From Jaminaea rosea (lineage: Eukaryota; Basidiomycota; Exobasidiomycetes; Microstromatales): DNA of 64,000 nucleotides. The position numbers were made by a program, and so were the translations under genes. Below the pieces are notes generated by a model, which saw nothing but the letters and a program-made list of their open reading frames with translations, was not told where the DNA came from and searched no databases. Location: assembly GCF_003144245.1 (NCBI RefSeq), contig NW_020289975.1, positions 682,001 to 746,000 of the forward strand, read 5' to 3'. This document shows positions 33,501 to 43,705 of the stretch, one piece after another. The number at the start of each line of letters is the position of its first letter. Within the stretch, counting starts at the first letter, position 1.

Positions 33501-34015
33501 CCTACTCAGCCCCGAGCGGCCCAGGAGGCTCTCCTTCATCGCCTGGCCGCCCTCCGCCGATCAACACGAGCTTTCTGAGCGGTGGCTCGCCGACGGGACA
33601 GCAGCATTCGGCGCCGCCGCAGAGCTACCCTTCATACGGACATCAGCAGCCGCACAATGGCCAATGGCGACCTTCTCCTCCCCCGGGTCAGCAGCAGCCA
33701 GGGGCCGGCATGACTGGTCCGCGTCCTCCGCAGTCCAATGCTCCAAACATGTACTCGTCCCCTATGATGAGCCCACCGATGCAGCCTGGCATGCCTGGCG
33801 GTCCAGGAAGACCCAACGGTCCCGGAATGATGTCTCCCAACTCTGGCCCTGGAGGGATGCCCTTCAGCTTTGACTCTGACGATGCCACTGCGGCGCAGAT
33901 CTTCCAGAGGGCGCAACAGCAGCAGCAGCAGAATGGCGGTGCTTCGAATGGCGGAGACCAGCAGCAGCAGCAGCAGCCCAAGAAGAAGAAGGGATGGTTC
34001 GGGGGCAGCAAGTAA
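30533..34015 (+). CDS. Sel1-repeat protein, Chs4/Skt5-like chitin synthase activator
   Basis: One exon encodes 1160 residues. The N-terminal 450 residues are low-complexity, with the patch SFDFSEFKGLDG. Residues about 470-790 hold eight Sel1-like repeats. The first contains AIGLLKKIAERGHADAQYFL and DCYANGIG, later ones HGHPDAAYRAGTCYEKGWG and AKAEYAVGYFTEMGIG, ending with EAKEWYKRAAEHGDKRAN. The preceding block LSHNKTLELYRQNAKKTNDP is typical of the Skt5/Chs4 family, which recruits and activates class IV chitin synthase at the bud neck and septum. The C-terminal 370 residues are Pro, Gly and Gln rich. The protein ends PKKKKGWFGGSK. It therefore has a polybasic tail but no CaaX prenylation box, unlike yeast Skt5, where farnesylation aids membrane binding. 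The family call is firm; the exact paralogue is not resolved. Confidence 0.85.
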   Translation: MTSTASPSHASPAHSYHNRFANEGTISRSTSAAAPEKAEARSESPSATTPFSFDFSEFKGLDGGNEPALGSFLSYQQAQQKQTDAAPAAAPAAAPPAPSMPAPQPPSHLETSQDVAALEAAVDKQESDEAAQDQPKANSGGDGDDAPIAPSAQPAPLPRPPVVIDPVESPTPAADQSQVSSREVSQPSIIPSSSSARSLSKSPIGNFSRPSNLVPSSQSTASNDSGLERGIGSLDLNGGRDRDRDGEGRHNDMPQLRSVQAQQPILSPGGAGDDTSSKASATAFPSSETEELAPSVVPRQNMQERERPSSFFGLQGPPASARQSAIDQQQNVPSADDSGSGFFGGAASGSGTRPSSFFALNNSEPTSAIGSSQSGGFHRDDSGLSAPGAQNRSTLAGGTGNAAIQHSGSFNFGSGNGRPASIAPSVTTGPLLDHSHLKPGEQAALLSHNKTLELYRQNAKKTNDPDLIYEFAVFMIDASKSMPESPSGAVGIASGSKEDVIKEAIGLLKKIAERGHADAQYFLADCYANGIGTPKAKQDFDRAYPLFVLAAKHGHPDAAYRAGTCYEKGWGCRRDQGKALQFYRKAASQNHPGAMYRLATAELNGELGLKRSAKEGVKWLKRSADAATPEFPHALHELALLHERGIDNVLFVDPEYSCELLAQAGEMGYAPSAYKLGVNYEYGRMGCPQDAGLSIHMYNIAAQQNHKEACFALTAWYLVGAPSILPQSDTEAYLWAKKAAEQNLAKAEYAVGYFTEMGIGTVKDLKEAKEWYKRAAEHGDKRANQRLTGLGGRPVGPLPGVGAGGAGGAGAGGAGGNKAGQHGQTPGGSDYASMPVASRTQPTNAPFPSRVEVSAMSPSTGGSGTMFPSPLTMRDTQSAMREERYLANVAAAQQAEYRSTNPQQRPPPQQQQQRSMTGPSSGAPSGYSNGVSGARPPPQQFPPQPRPPQNGLNPYAGPHRSGSMPPPPGAGGYNGVGPSPAHSAASAYPTYSAPSGPGGSPSSPGRPPPINTSFLSGGSPTGQQHSAPPQSYPSYGHQQPHNGQWRPSPPPGQQQPGAGMTGPRPPQSNAPNMYSSPMMSPPMQPGMPGGPGRPNGPGMMSPNSGPGGMPFSFDSDDATAAQIFQRAQQQQQQNGGASNGGDQQQQQQPKKKKGWFGGSK

Positions 34016-34814
34016 GGTGGAAGGATGACTGGCAACGAACATGTACGGACGATCTACTCCCTCTCTCTCTTCTCACATACAGCTCCACCCATCCATCAAA
34101 CGACATACACTCCTCGGATTCTCGTCAACGAAACGCATTGGCACGTCTCTGTTTCTTCTCCTTTCTTGTTCATCTATTCATGAAAAGTCGAATGCTACCG
34201 GCGCTGCGTCTGTGAGGGAGTTGCGGATTGGCTGCTCTGAACCCTGATGCAAGGCACACGCGATTGCAGACCACGCGACAAACGAGAGAGACGCGGAGAG
34301 AGAACGAGCGCCGACAGACAGCGGTTGGTTGGTCGATGATCATCGCGATCTTCCTTCTTGCCATCCTACCGGAGCCTCCCTCCCTATTCTTGTACCTTTC
34401 TTTTCGTCCATTTGGCCTCCTGATCACCTCGCAAGTCGAAGAGCAAGTAGTCGACTCCGCCCCACGCCTTGTTCATCGCCTCTCGCCGACCGTCAAAGGC
34501 GCATCAATCTCTACGAGAAAGCAACGCGCCGCGCCCTACCTCGCGCGACTCGATCACGGCCAGCCGCACGATAGGCCGAGTCAAATTGCTTTCACATCAC
34601 TCTGTATCATCGTCATCTTTCTCGCTAGCTCTCGACATCGCGAATCCCTGCTTCAAAGGACGACACTTCTGCGCCATCCACCCACGTTCCGTCTCCTCCC
34701 ATAGATCTTGATCGCTCATCATCGTAGCGCACCTCTCACACAGCATCTCATAAGCATCAAACACATTCCAAGCGCCTCAGCATCGGCTCGCATCACATCG
34801 CTCCGTTCAACACC
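34016..34814. other. Intergenic region upstream of the STRAP gene
   Basis: 799 bases holding the 3' end of the Sel1-repeat gene and the promoter of STRAP. C/T-rich and CATC-rich stretches lie just before the ATG at 34815. No further gene is seen. Confidence 0.5.
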
Positions 34815-36002
34815 ATGTCGTCATCCAACAACAACACTCCCGCCTCGTCATCCTCCCTCCTTCCACCGGCCCCGGGATCAAACGCAGCCGCTACCACGCC
34901 TACCCCAAGCCGCTCAGTGCCCTTAACTTGCTCCGGCCACACGCGGCCCGTAGTCCACCTAGAGTTCTCCGACCTGCTCGAACCAGACGGGACATACCTC
35001 CTCCTCTCATCCTGCAAAGACGGCAACCCCATGCTACGCGACTGGCTAGGGGACTGGGTAGGCACCTTCCTCGGACACAAGGGCGCAGTCTGGTCTGCCA
35101 AGCTCTCCGGCGGGGAGGGAGGATGCAGTAGAGCTGTCACGGGGAGTGCCGACTTCTCTGCCAAGGTGTGGGACACTTTCAGTGGGGAGTGCTTGCATAC
35201 TTTCCCTCACGACCACATCGTGCGGGCCGTAGGCGTTGATAGGGAGGGTGGCAGGTGTTTGACTGGAGGGCACGAGAAGAGGCTGAGGCTCTTTGACTTG
35301 AACAGGCCAGAGGCCGAGCCGGTGGAATTTGGGACTGGTCGGGGCGAGGGCTCATCAAAGGCGCACGACGGAGTCATCAAGAGCATCGTCTGGCCTCGCG
35401 CAGGACCCGCCGCGTCATCGCAGGACCTCATTGTCAGCATGGGCGAAGACAAGGTGGTGCGCTGGTGGGACTCGCGTGCACCGCGGTCGGCGGTACGAGA
35501 GCGAAGCGGCTTCGGTGACGGTGGTCCGATCACTTCGATGGAGCGCAGCTATGTGCCTGCACTCGCTGCGGGGTCATCTGCACACGGCAGCGCTAGCGGC
35601 GAGATGCTCACCATCTGCTCGGGCAAGTCCATTACTTTCCTCGATGCCATGGACCCTGAAGGGTGGCAGCGAGACGTCACGCTCCAGCAAGCCGTCTCCT
35701 CTGCCTCATTGCACCCGACGCAAGCGGATCGATTCGTTGCTGGGTCGACGGCGGACGGATGGGTTAGAATCTACGACTTCCCTGCGGGGACAGCTTCTGC
35801 TACGAATGGCGATGACAGCAACGGTGCAGCAGCGGGACTGGGTACACCCTTGCAGGAACGAGAGCTGCACAAGGGACACCACGGACCAGCCCATATCGTC
35901 AGCTACTCGCCCGATGGAGAATTGGCGGCTAGTGGGAGCGAGGATGGAACGATCCGGCTTTGGCAGACTTATCCAGGAAAGAAGTACGGGCTTTGGGTCT
36001 GA
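34815..36002 (+). CDS. STRAP: STRAP/UNRIP-type WD40 repeat protein
   Basis: A single exon of 395 residues. After about 40 low-complexity residues come WD40 repeats: LTCSGHTRPVVHLEFSDL, LLLSSCKDGNPMLRDWLGDW, GTFLGHKGAVWSAKLS, TGSADFSAKVWDTFSGECL, and a last repeat LAASGSEDGTIRLWQT. The unusual phrase SSCKDGNPMLRDW...GDWVGTFLGHKGAVW is a hallmark of STRAP. In animals STRAP works with the SMN complex in snRNP assembly and in TGF-beta signalling. Fungal members are seven-bladed propellers of about 330-400 residues, and their role is less defined. The chain ends soon after the last repeat (KKYGLWV), so the propeller is probably complete. Small acidic or Gly-rich insertions occur between blades. 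Confidence 0.92.
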   Translation: MSSSNNNTPASSSSLLPPAPGSNAAATTPTPSRSVPLTCSGHTRPVVHLEFSDLLEPDGTYLLLSSCKDGNPMLRDWLGDWVGTFLGHKGAVWSAKLSGGEGGCSRAVTGSADFSAKVWDTFSGECLHTFPHDHIVRAVGVDREGGRCLTGGHEKRLRLFDLNRPEAEPVEFGTGRGEGSSKAHDGVIKSIVWPRAGPAASSQDLIVSMGEDKVVRWWDSRAPRSAVRERSGFGDGGPITSMERSYVPALAAGSSAHGSASGEMLTICSGKSITFLDAMDPEGWQRDVTLQQAVSSASLHPTQADRFVAGSTADGWVRIYDFPAGTASATNGDDSNGAAAGLGTPLQERELHKGHHGPAHIVSYSPDGELAASGSEDGTIRLWQTYPGKKYGLWV

Positions 36003-37871
36003 GGGGTCAGTGCAAGAATGGAGTGAGAAAAGTAAGCGCGCAAGAGGAAGGCAATCTTAGCGCGTGGCAGGGCAACGTCTGCGCGGGCAGTCAGCGAGCG
36101 TGGCAACACGACTTCGACTTCCTTCTCATCCTTGTCGTTCCGGTCAGCATGGCCAACAACACCAGCATTGCGTTCAATCATCATCATTGTCATCATCCCA
36201 AAATTGTTCCCACAAGCCTGCGATCGGCCGTCAATTGGGGCTCTCTCGCCGCTGCCATCGTGGTCAAAGAGCGCCATTGCCATGACGCCTGAGCGGCAAC
36301 CGAGCTTCAGCTGGTTGTTGCGACATTCACCTCATCTCGCAACATTGAATATTGACAGCGCACGAACCCTTGCATCGGGATAAGACCGACGCCAAAGCCC
36401 CAAATCTAAATGATGATGAGTGCCGAGCAACGGGGAGGCTTGCCCGCCCCTTTCGCTCTTTATTCACTCCGGCGATGAGGGTCTCGACACACGGGCGGCC
36501 GAGCACTCATCATTGCGACAAGCGGGGTGGCGCACTCTGGCTTGATCGTGGTTTCTCTTTCCCCTTTCTCATGCCCGTCGGCGCAACGAGCTGGATGGGA
36601 TGGGGTGGGATCGATGCGATGCAGGCCTCCCGAGTCTTCGCCCCACTTTCGTGGTGAAGGTGCGCTGACATAGGCTGGACATTGGCGGAGGTGCGGATCA
36701 ATGGAGCTCTCGATCGCTGAGATGAGATCGATGATCGAGAGAAACCAGCAGAGCAGCGTGTCGACGTCCGGACTAGCCATTGATGGCTCAGCATCCTTGG
36801 TGAGCTAGTCGTCACCAGCGCCTTCCAGCCGTACACGGCTGAAGAGCAGGCGTACGGCGCGCTCAGACGGTCACGTTGGAACGCTATACGAGCTCAGGAT
36901 ACTCCTCGCTGGGCTTGACCGTGCGCGAATCCGTCCTTTACCGCACGGACGCGAGAGCCGTGCACATGAGATGGGGAGCCGATGGCGTCGATCCATTATC
37001 GATCCATCGCCCACCTCTTCGCAGGAGACAGGAGGCCCTTGCCACCGTAAGGGGGCGGCCCGACCTGGCCTGCAGATGGATGGGCGGGAGCAAAGAAGAC
37101 GGGCTGGCCGCGGCAGCGGCAGGCAGCGGTAGCGTGAGTCCCGTAGGCAGATGGAGGCGAGCTGCCCGCAGGCCCGCCCAAGCGCGAACGGGCGCAGAGA
37201 AGATGGATCGATCAGGTTCCTAATCGCCTTTCTTTCGCAGCGAATGCCTCTCAGACCAGGCCTCTGGCTCTTCTCCTCTCTTCATAGCCCGCTGGGAAAC
37301 CAGCCAGTCAGACAATCAAACGCCTCCTTTTGGCCCCCCTCGCACAAGCTTGGCGAGAAAGTGAACTGATGCCCCGTGTCAGGACGAGCACGGCGTAATT
37401 GGCGGAGCGAGGAGGGAAAGCGGCCCTGCTAGCCACCGCCTCGAGCGGGCAGATGCCGTTGCGCCTCTTTGCTCGCCTCTTGACCCGTCCGTCTGCTCTG
37501 GCTACAAGATTGTCAATCGTGCGCTCGACCCCATCCTTGTCCTCATCTCTTTGACCATTCTTCTGCGTCCGCCACAAAGCTCCCGCCTCCGCCCTCCTTC
37601 TTCGTCATTGTCTATCTGCGTTGCCGCCTCCGCCTCGATTCGACTTGTTCGTTCGCGTCCACGAATCCCTCTCGCTTCGACGGGCAAGGCGCCTCGCCCA
37701 ACAGTAGACTCCGCCGCCCGCCCAGCCAGAGGCGGCGAACAATCGAGGACGTCGAGCCAGATCTGAATATATAGACGGCCTTGCCCTCATCTTGAGCTTT
37801 TGCAGCCAGCATCCTGCTCATCAAGCGCTCTTTCCTGCACCCGTTCGTGTCATCAATCATCAAGCTACGAC
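36003..37871. other. Long intergenic region upstream of the zinc-finger gene
   Basis: 1.87 kb between two + strand genes with no recognisable coding motif. The right 300 bases are pyrimidine-rich and contain gaatatatagacgg at about 37766-37779, which could include a TATA-like element about 100 bases before the ATG at 37872. The length suggests an extended promoter for a regulated transcription factor, which is inference. Confidence 0.5.
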
Positions 37872-39943
37872 ATGGACATACTAGGTGAGCATGTCAATGC
37901 CAGCTCGTCACTGCTGCGCGCCCTTCCTGCTCTGCCTTTCGCTCACCGTTGACCTTCGCCCTCAACCTTGCTCTCTCTTTTTCCCATCAGAACTGGTTCA
38001 TGACGATGTCAAGGCCGAGAGCAGGCCGCACGAGTGCCAACACAAAGGCTGCCCCAAGGCGTTCAGCAGGGTGAGTAGGGCTTGACAGTCTCTGCAGGGT
38101 TGCGCACGGTCTTCGATGTCATGCACATCGCGCACGGACAAGGGGGAGATCGACTTGACAGGCGGGCGGCGTTTGTTTGGCAGTAATTGCATCGACAGAA
38201 ACGAACAAGGCAAGCTGACCCAGACCCACCTTCCTTTTGCTTCATTGCCCGCTGCAGCGAAGCGATCTTGCTAGAGTGAGTCAAGATGCGATCTTCAGCT
38301 CCGTGCTACTTTCTGCCCAGAAGAATTCTCGTCCCGTCCCTTCCCGTCAAGTCCATGCAGCCGAGCCTTTTCGCTGGGAGCGGGCGATTCCTGCGGGGCG
38401 GGATTGAAGACAAAGAAAACTGAGATGCTCAGACAAAGGAGGCGTCGAAGGGGACTGTTACCGAGGCCCGAGGTCGTTGACTCCTCGCGCTGCTGCATGG
38501 GAATCGAAGCTCACCTCACTGTCTCCTTTGCCACTGATAGCATGCGCGCATTCATTCGCAAGAGAGGCCATTGTGAGTGCGAGTCCTTCGGCCATTGTAA
38601 TCGGAACATGCGGCTGATGATTTCATCATGTCGCTTCCCGCCTCCACAGTGGTTGTCCCTACATGGGATGTGGGAAGACCTTCATCCAACGAAGCGCTTT
38701 GACGGTACATCTCCGCATCCACACCGGTGGGTACTGTATGCGATGATCAGTGATCTACATCGGGCTGTGGAGCTGACTTTCGACCATCTCGGCCTTTCGC
38801 TTCGTCAGGCGAACGACCTCACGTGTGCGAGGTCTGCACCAAGGCATTGTGAGGATGTCGCGATCGTGATGCCAGAGCTAGCTCCGAACTCACACTGGCC
38901 CGTCTCCTCCAATTTTGGTGCGCAGTTCCGACTCAAGCTCTCTGGCCAGACATCGCCGCATCCATAGCGGACGTCGCCCCTACAAGTGCCTGGCAGAAGA
39001 CTGTGGCAAGACCTTCTGTCGCAAGACCACGCTCATCAAGCATGGCCTGCGTCAACACCAAATTGCCACGGTGCCAAAGGGCAAGAAGTCTCTGTCCACC
39101 AGAGCTGCCGGGCCAATTGTTGTAGGGTCGCAGAGTGGGCCCGTCACGGGCAACGGCGCCTCGGGTAGGCAGACGCGGGCCTCGACGGGAATGCATCACC
39201 CGAACGGTGGCTCCGTGACATCCTCTGGCGACATAGTATTCCCTTCTGTCCCCTCGCACAGCCACCAAACTCACTTCATGGACGCTTCTCACGCGCAGAG
39301 CCATGGCGGGCCGGTCCTACCGTGGTACCCTTCGCACGACAGCGGTTCTGCCTACACGTCAAGCACAGCCGACGGGAGCTACTCGCGCCTCGGCAGTGAG
39401 ACGAGCACATCTTCTGCTGCCAACAGTCATGGAGGCTACACGCACGATCACCACCTCCACAACCATCATCATCACGGCACTTCCTCTGACGTTGACGCTG
39501 CGGAGGCGGCCGCCCTCATGTTGCCCATCGGCCCTGGATCGATGTCTATCGATAGCAGCTCGGTCAAGGCTGCCCCCGTCAAGCTGCAGGACCCCTACGG
39601 GCGACACTACCGTACGCACGACAGCTTGCCCGGCTGGAACGCAGACTACCATGGCGGGGAGAGCAAGGTCTTTGCCCATCAGTCCGGAGCGAGCACGCCT
39701 CATGGTCAAGGCCCTCCGCCCATGGCGCCTTCGCCAACTCACCCTCAACAGCATCTCCAACATCATCAGCAGCAGCAGGGAAGCTACTTCCCATCGGCGT
39801 ACGCTCAGCAAAATGGCTACGCTATGCAGCACGGTCATCAGCACCAGCGCTCGCTCCCCATTCACCACCAACCTCAACAGCAGAGCCAAAATCAGTACTC
39901 GACCCTCTTCTCTGCCGGTGTCGATGCGCAATCTGCCACTTAA
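37872..39943 (+). CDS. C2H2 zinc-finger transcription factor, seven exons with an 18-nt microexon
   Basis: Exons 37872-37884, 37991-38070, 38258-38275, 38541-38572, 38650-38726, 38809-38848 and 38926-39943 join in consistent phase to give 425 residues. Four C2H2 fingers lie at about residues 15-140. Finger 1 has [14 protein letters not shown] and RSDLARHARIHS, finger 2 has [13 protein letters not shown] and LTVHLRIHT, finger 3 has [14 protein letters not shown] and LARHRRIHS, and finger 4 has [14 protein letters not shown] and LIKHGLRQH. All zinc ligands are present. The linkers TGERP and SGRRP are of the DNA-binding type. The rest is rich in His, Gln, Ser and Pro, a likely activation or scaffold region. 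Exon 3 encodes only RSDLAR, and exon 1 encodes four codons plus one base. Because introns fall inside the fingers, no long frame reveals the finger array. The regulatory target is unknown. Confidence 0.88.
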
Positions 39944-40156
39944 AGCGGTGGCTACCGTCTCCGTCTCCCCGTCTATTTCATGATATCCCACCTATTGTCT
40001 CATCATGCTTTAATCGATCATCTAAGATGCGACTCGATCGACAGAAACGGTATCAATCATAGCGCTGTTCACGCTCGAACGAGGAAACGAATGATACACT
40101 GCTGGGTATTGGAAATGCTTTGCGTCCCGCATCAGCGCCGTCACTGTCAGCGCCTT

Positions 40157-41899
40157 CTAAACCGCCTCTTTCCTCTTCTTTCTCTTCTTCGTCTCCCCAT
40201 CCTCACCTGCCTTCCCTCGCCTCTTCTCTCCCTTCTCCTTGTTGCGCTGCTCCCTCTCCCCGAAGCCACCATCGGCCAACTCCATCCCGGCGACCCGCTT
40301 TGCAGTCGCAACTCTGTTCAGCTTCTCCAGTACGCGCTCCTCAGGCATGGGTAGCTCTTTCATCTTGTACTGGCCCTCTTTCTTGCCCTTGACTCGCAGG
40401 CGCGCCTCAATGCCTTGGAACACGTCCACATCTCGTTCCCCGACGAAGCTCACGGCCCAACCTGAGCGTCCGGCACGAGCAGTTCGACCCACTCGGTGAA
40501 GATAGTCCTCCCATGCGGCGGGCAGATCGTAGTTGACTACCATGCCTACCTCGGGCACGTCCAGTCCACGCGAAGCGACATCCGTAGCCACCAAGACCCA
40601 CTTGTTGGGAGCTCCTCTGAACTTCTGCAGGTTTTCCAGCCTCAAAGGCTGAGAGAGCTGGGAGTGTAGAGAGAGACAGGGGATGGCCATCTCCCGGAGC
40701 AAACGGCACAGCAGCTCTGCGGTTCGACAACGGGAGACGAAGATGATTGTTGGGATAGGAAGCTGGCGGAGGAGGCGATGTCCGCTTGGTGAGATGTAAT
40801 GCCGCTCGTAGTCTGTTTCGGCGTCGTCGTCGTCTGAAAAGTTGAGGTCGACTGTTGAGTCTTCTGAGTCCGCGACTGAGGCATCATCATCGTCCTCCTC
40901 GTCGCTGTCCTCTCCTGATGCAGAACCAGAGGAAGAGGTCTCGTCCTCGTCTTGGTCCTGCTCATCTGCCACAATTTCGCCCCTGTCCTCATCCTCCTCG
41001 TCATCGCTCTCCTCTGGGCTGAGGCTAAGTGAGTTCCTCCTTCGCCTCTTATGTGCCCTTGGATCTGTAGGCGGGTGTGTCAACAAATGGTAGAGGTACA
41101 CCTCCCTAACATGGGAAGGTACAAAGATGTACCTTTGCCTCAGCTTCTCCGGCGTGGTGGAATCCATCTCTATCCTTTCTACCTTGATCTTCCTTCCCTT
41201 GCCTGCCTCGGCCTCGCCCAGGCGCTTCTGTGCCAATGCCTCGATTTCCTCGGTGAGAGTGGCCGAAAAGAGGAGAGTCTGTCTACGCTCCGGTGGTGGC
41301 AAATGCTCCATGATAGATCCAAGTGCTTCAGCAAACGTTGGGGTGAGCAACCTATCGGCTTCATCGAGGACAAGGAACTTGCAACGCTCGAGTCCCCATT
41401 CTTGATTTCCACCGCTCACAAGCAGATCCCATAGCCTTCCCGGTGTAGCAACGACGACATGCGGTCGTCCTCTTGCCAGCTCCGTCGCCTGCTTCATCAT
41501 GTCCATGCCACCGAGTACCAAGCTACACTTGATTCCCATCTTGGCTCCCTGCGCCAGGGCAAGGAAAGCTTCGTGCAGTTGAACGGCCAACTCTCGTGTC
41601 GGGGTCAGAACGACCGAGTGACCTCCGACGGGATCGCGGAGTAGGGAGTGGAGGATAGGGAGAGCGAAGCAAAGTGTTTTACCAGTTCCCGTCGGGGAGC
41701 CACCAATGAGGTCGCTACCTGACAAGATGGTAGGGATCGTCTTGGATTGGATGGGCGTAGGGACGGTGATGGAAAGATGGGAGAGGGCGCGAAGCAAGGG
41801 TGGAGAGATGGACAGGTCTTTGAAAGATGCGGCAGGCTTGTCTGCCTTTAGCTTGGATGGACCTGCCTGCGCTGAGGCTGAGTCATTTGTGGTGGCCAT
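40157..41899 (-). CDS. DBP8: Dbp8/DDX49-type DEAD-box RNA helicase
   Basis: One exon of 580 residues from the ATG at 41899. All DEAD-box motifs are present: Q motif PTPIQSKTIP, Walker A SPTGTGKT with Lys74, PTRELA, TPGRLWD, DEAD at 179-182, SAT in LLFSATLTEE, and HRVGRTARAGR near the end. The Q-motif context KDLSISPPLLRALSHLSIT and the ending fit the Dbp8/DDX49 branch, nucleolar helicases for 18S rRNA maturation in the small-subunit processome. An acidic, Ser-rich insert of about 85 residues (roughly 283-368) lies at the start of the second RecA domain, before LPIPTIIFVSRC. The C-terminus is a Lys/Arg-rich tail typical of nucleolar proteins. The gene is divergent from SWP1, with 205 bases between starts. 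Confidence 0.93.
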   Translation of the reverse strand: MATTNDSASAQAGPSKLKADKPAASFKDLSISPPLLRALSHLSITVPTPIQSKTIPTILSGSDLIGGSPTGTGKTLCFALPILHSLLRDPVGGHSVVLTPTRELAVQLHEAFLALAQGAKMGIKCSLVLGGMDMMKQATELARGRPHVVVATPGRLWDLLVSGGNQEWGLERCKFLVLDEADRLLTPTFAEALGSIMEHLPPPERRQTLLFSATLTEEIEALAQKRLGEAEAGKGRKIKVERIEMDSTTPEKLRQRYIFVPSHVREVYLYHLLTHPPTDPRAHKRRRRNSLSLSPEESDDEEDEDRGEIVADEQDQDEDETSSSGSASGEDSDEEDDDDASVADSEDSTVDLNFSDDDDAETDYERHYISPSGHRLLRQLPIPTIIFVSRCRTAELLCRLLREMAIPCLSLHSQLSQPLRLENLQKFRGAPNKWVLVATDVASRGLDVPEVGMVVNYDLPAAWEDYLHRVGRTARAGRSGWAVSFVGERDVDVFQGIEARLRVKGKKEGQYKMKELPMPEERVLEKLNRVATAKRVAGMELADGGFGEREQRNKEKGEKRRGKAGEDGETKKRKKRKEAV

Positions 41900-42104
41900 G
41901 ATGATTGACTTGGGTGGGAAGAGACGGAAGCAGCGCGCCTTGCAGCCAGGTTGAAATCTGAAATTGAGCCCTCGAGTCGTCCGATGTCGAGTGGAAGCGC
42001 GGCAAGCGGCAGGCCAGCACCTCAACGGACGCTTGGACCACGTCGACGACGGTCGAGGGTCGACTGCCTCCTTCTTGGTCAACACCATCACCCAGCTTCG
42101 CAGC

Positions 42105-43206
42105 ATGAGACTCTTTGCAGCCTCAGCAGTCGCCTTGACTGCCATTGCTACCCTTGCCAGCACAACCGCAGCTGCTGCTGCGCCCTTTACGGCGGGTAAA
42201 TTCGCCCTCTCCACCGTCGATGGCTCTTCCCGTTTGTCAGAGCCCTTCACTCCTCAAGCCGGCATAGCTTCTCTGCCTACAAAGGTCGACTCGGATGAGA
42301 TCATTCGCCTCTCCTTCACTGTACCTACAGGAGGGAGTAGCGATGATGGCGATGAGTCCTCCTCGTCGTCATCATCATCATCGATCCCCAGCCAGATTGT
42401 GCTGCAGCTCCTCTCCAAGAGCGATTCCTCCAAGGCGGCCAGTTTTGTGCCCAACATCAACAAGGGCAATGGCAAAGTCACCTGGAGTCAGAGAGTCGAT
42501 CGGCTGCCTGTTGAAGCCCTCGCAACCCTCGACGCTGCATACACTCTGCGCCTGCTCATTGCAGGGGCATCGACCAAGCCTCTCTCACTCGAGTTGGGTG
42601 ACCTGACGATCCCCACTCTCACCCTCGACGCATCTTCTGCTGGTGTTTCGTCGACGAGAGAATACAAGGCGAGGGAAATGGGCTTCTATCCGTGAGCAGA
42701 TCTTCTCGAGGTACAGTACATGGCTAGAAAGAGTGCTAATCTCCCACGTCGCTGCGTTTTCAGGTGGCCCGAGCGACGTCACACCTTCCGCAAGGAAGTG
42801 ACCGAGGGCATGCCAGGCAAGACGAAATCGCTCGTTGTCCTCGCAGTCATCGTAACCGTCCCTTGGCTGGTACTCTTAGGTTTGGTGAGCAGGCGCATCC
42901 ATTCATTCCCAGTCTTCACCGGCATCCAAAGCTGACCACGCCTCCCTCCCTCACTCACAGCTCACCCCTCTGCTCGGCTCAGTCAAGCTCAACACCTCAC
43001 CCAAGCCCTCCGTCTGTCTGCTCCTCGCCTCGCTCCTCTTCCTCGAGACGATCGGTTTCCGCTACTACCGCGGAGACTTCACATTGTTCAGGATGCTGCC
43101 CTTCTTCCTTGCAGGAAGCGCCGTTGCTGCAGGCTCCGTCGTGGCAGGGGCGTTGGAAGGCGTAGGGGCTGCGAGTGGGTCAAGGAAGAGCGTCAAGAGT
43201 AGCTGA
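42105..43206 (+). CDS. SWP1: Ribophorin II / Swp1 subunit of oligosaccharyltransferase
   Basis: Exons 42105-42691, 42764-42884 and 42961-43206 give 317 residues. A signal peptide (MRLFAASAVALTAIATLAST) leads into a lumenal domain with a Ser-rich loop. A conserved segment follows after intron 1, WPERRHTFRKEVTEG, in the ribophorin II style just before the membrane part. Three hydrophobic segments follow: SLVVLAVIVTVPWLVLLGL, then one within SVCLLLASLLFLETIGF, then one within MLPFFLAGSAVAAGSVVAGA. This subunit belongs to the ER complex that transfers the Glc3Man9GlcNAc2 glycan to Asn-X-Ser/Thr sites. Length and topology match fungal Swp1. Intron joins are clean (CC|G TGG in the first). Confidence 0.92.
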
Positions 43207-43705
43207 AAATGCTCTCAAAGATGCAATCATAGAATAGTTGAAACCGTGCTCGCAGACTACTACCAAACGCGTAGAGTACAGCGCGAGCAAGAGGGTGGTG
43301 AGACTCGACGACCACGTGGCAACCATCTGCTTCCCTCGGATGCCGAGAGACTTGCGTCTCGAGTTCCGCATCTCTCTTGTTTCCCGGCTCTGGTGCGGCG
43401 GCCCGGGAAAGCAGGCACGACTTAGCGATTCGCCTTTGCCGCTACAAGACTGTCTTGCCATTCTTACCATTGCCGTCCTCGCCATTCCATCCCACCTGCA
43501 CTCGCCGAAGCTTTATTAGCCTCGAAGAAGCGCGAGCGACGTAACTCCACGCTACGCCGACGCCGGATTACCAGGGCCGAACAGGCAATGATCACGGGCT
43601 GTCTTGTCCTCGGCGCGTAAATCCTTGAGCTCCTTTCGATAATTTGCATCGCTGCATTGTCCGACAAGTCCAATCCTCCATCTTCTCCTCGCTTTGACAT
43701 CCGCC
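43207..43705. other. Intergenic spacer between SWP1 and the Zn2Cys6 gene
   Basis: 499 bases, containing the SWP1 3' end and the promoter of the next + strand gene. No additional gene or clear motif is recognised. Confidence 0.5.
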
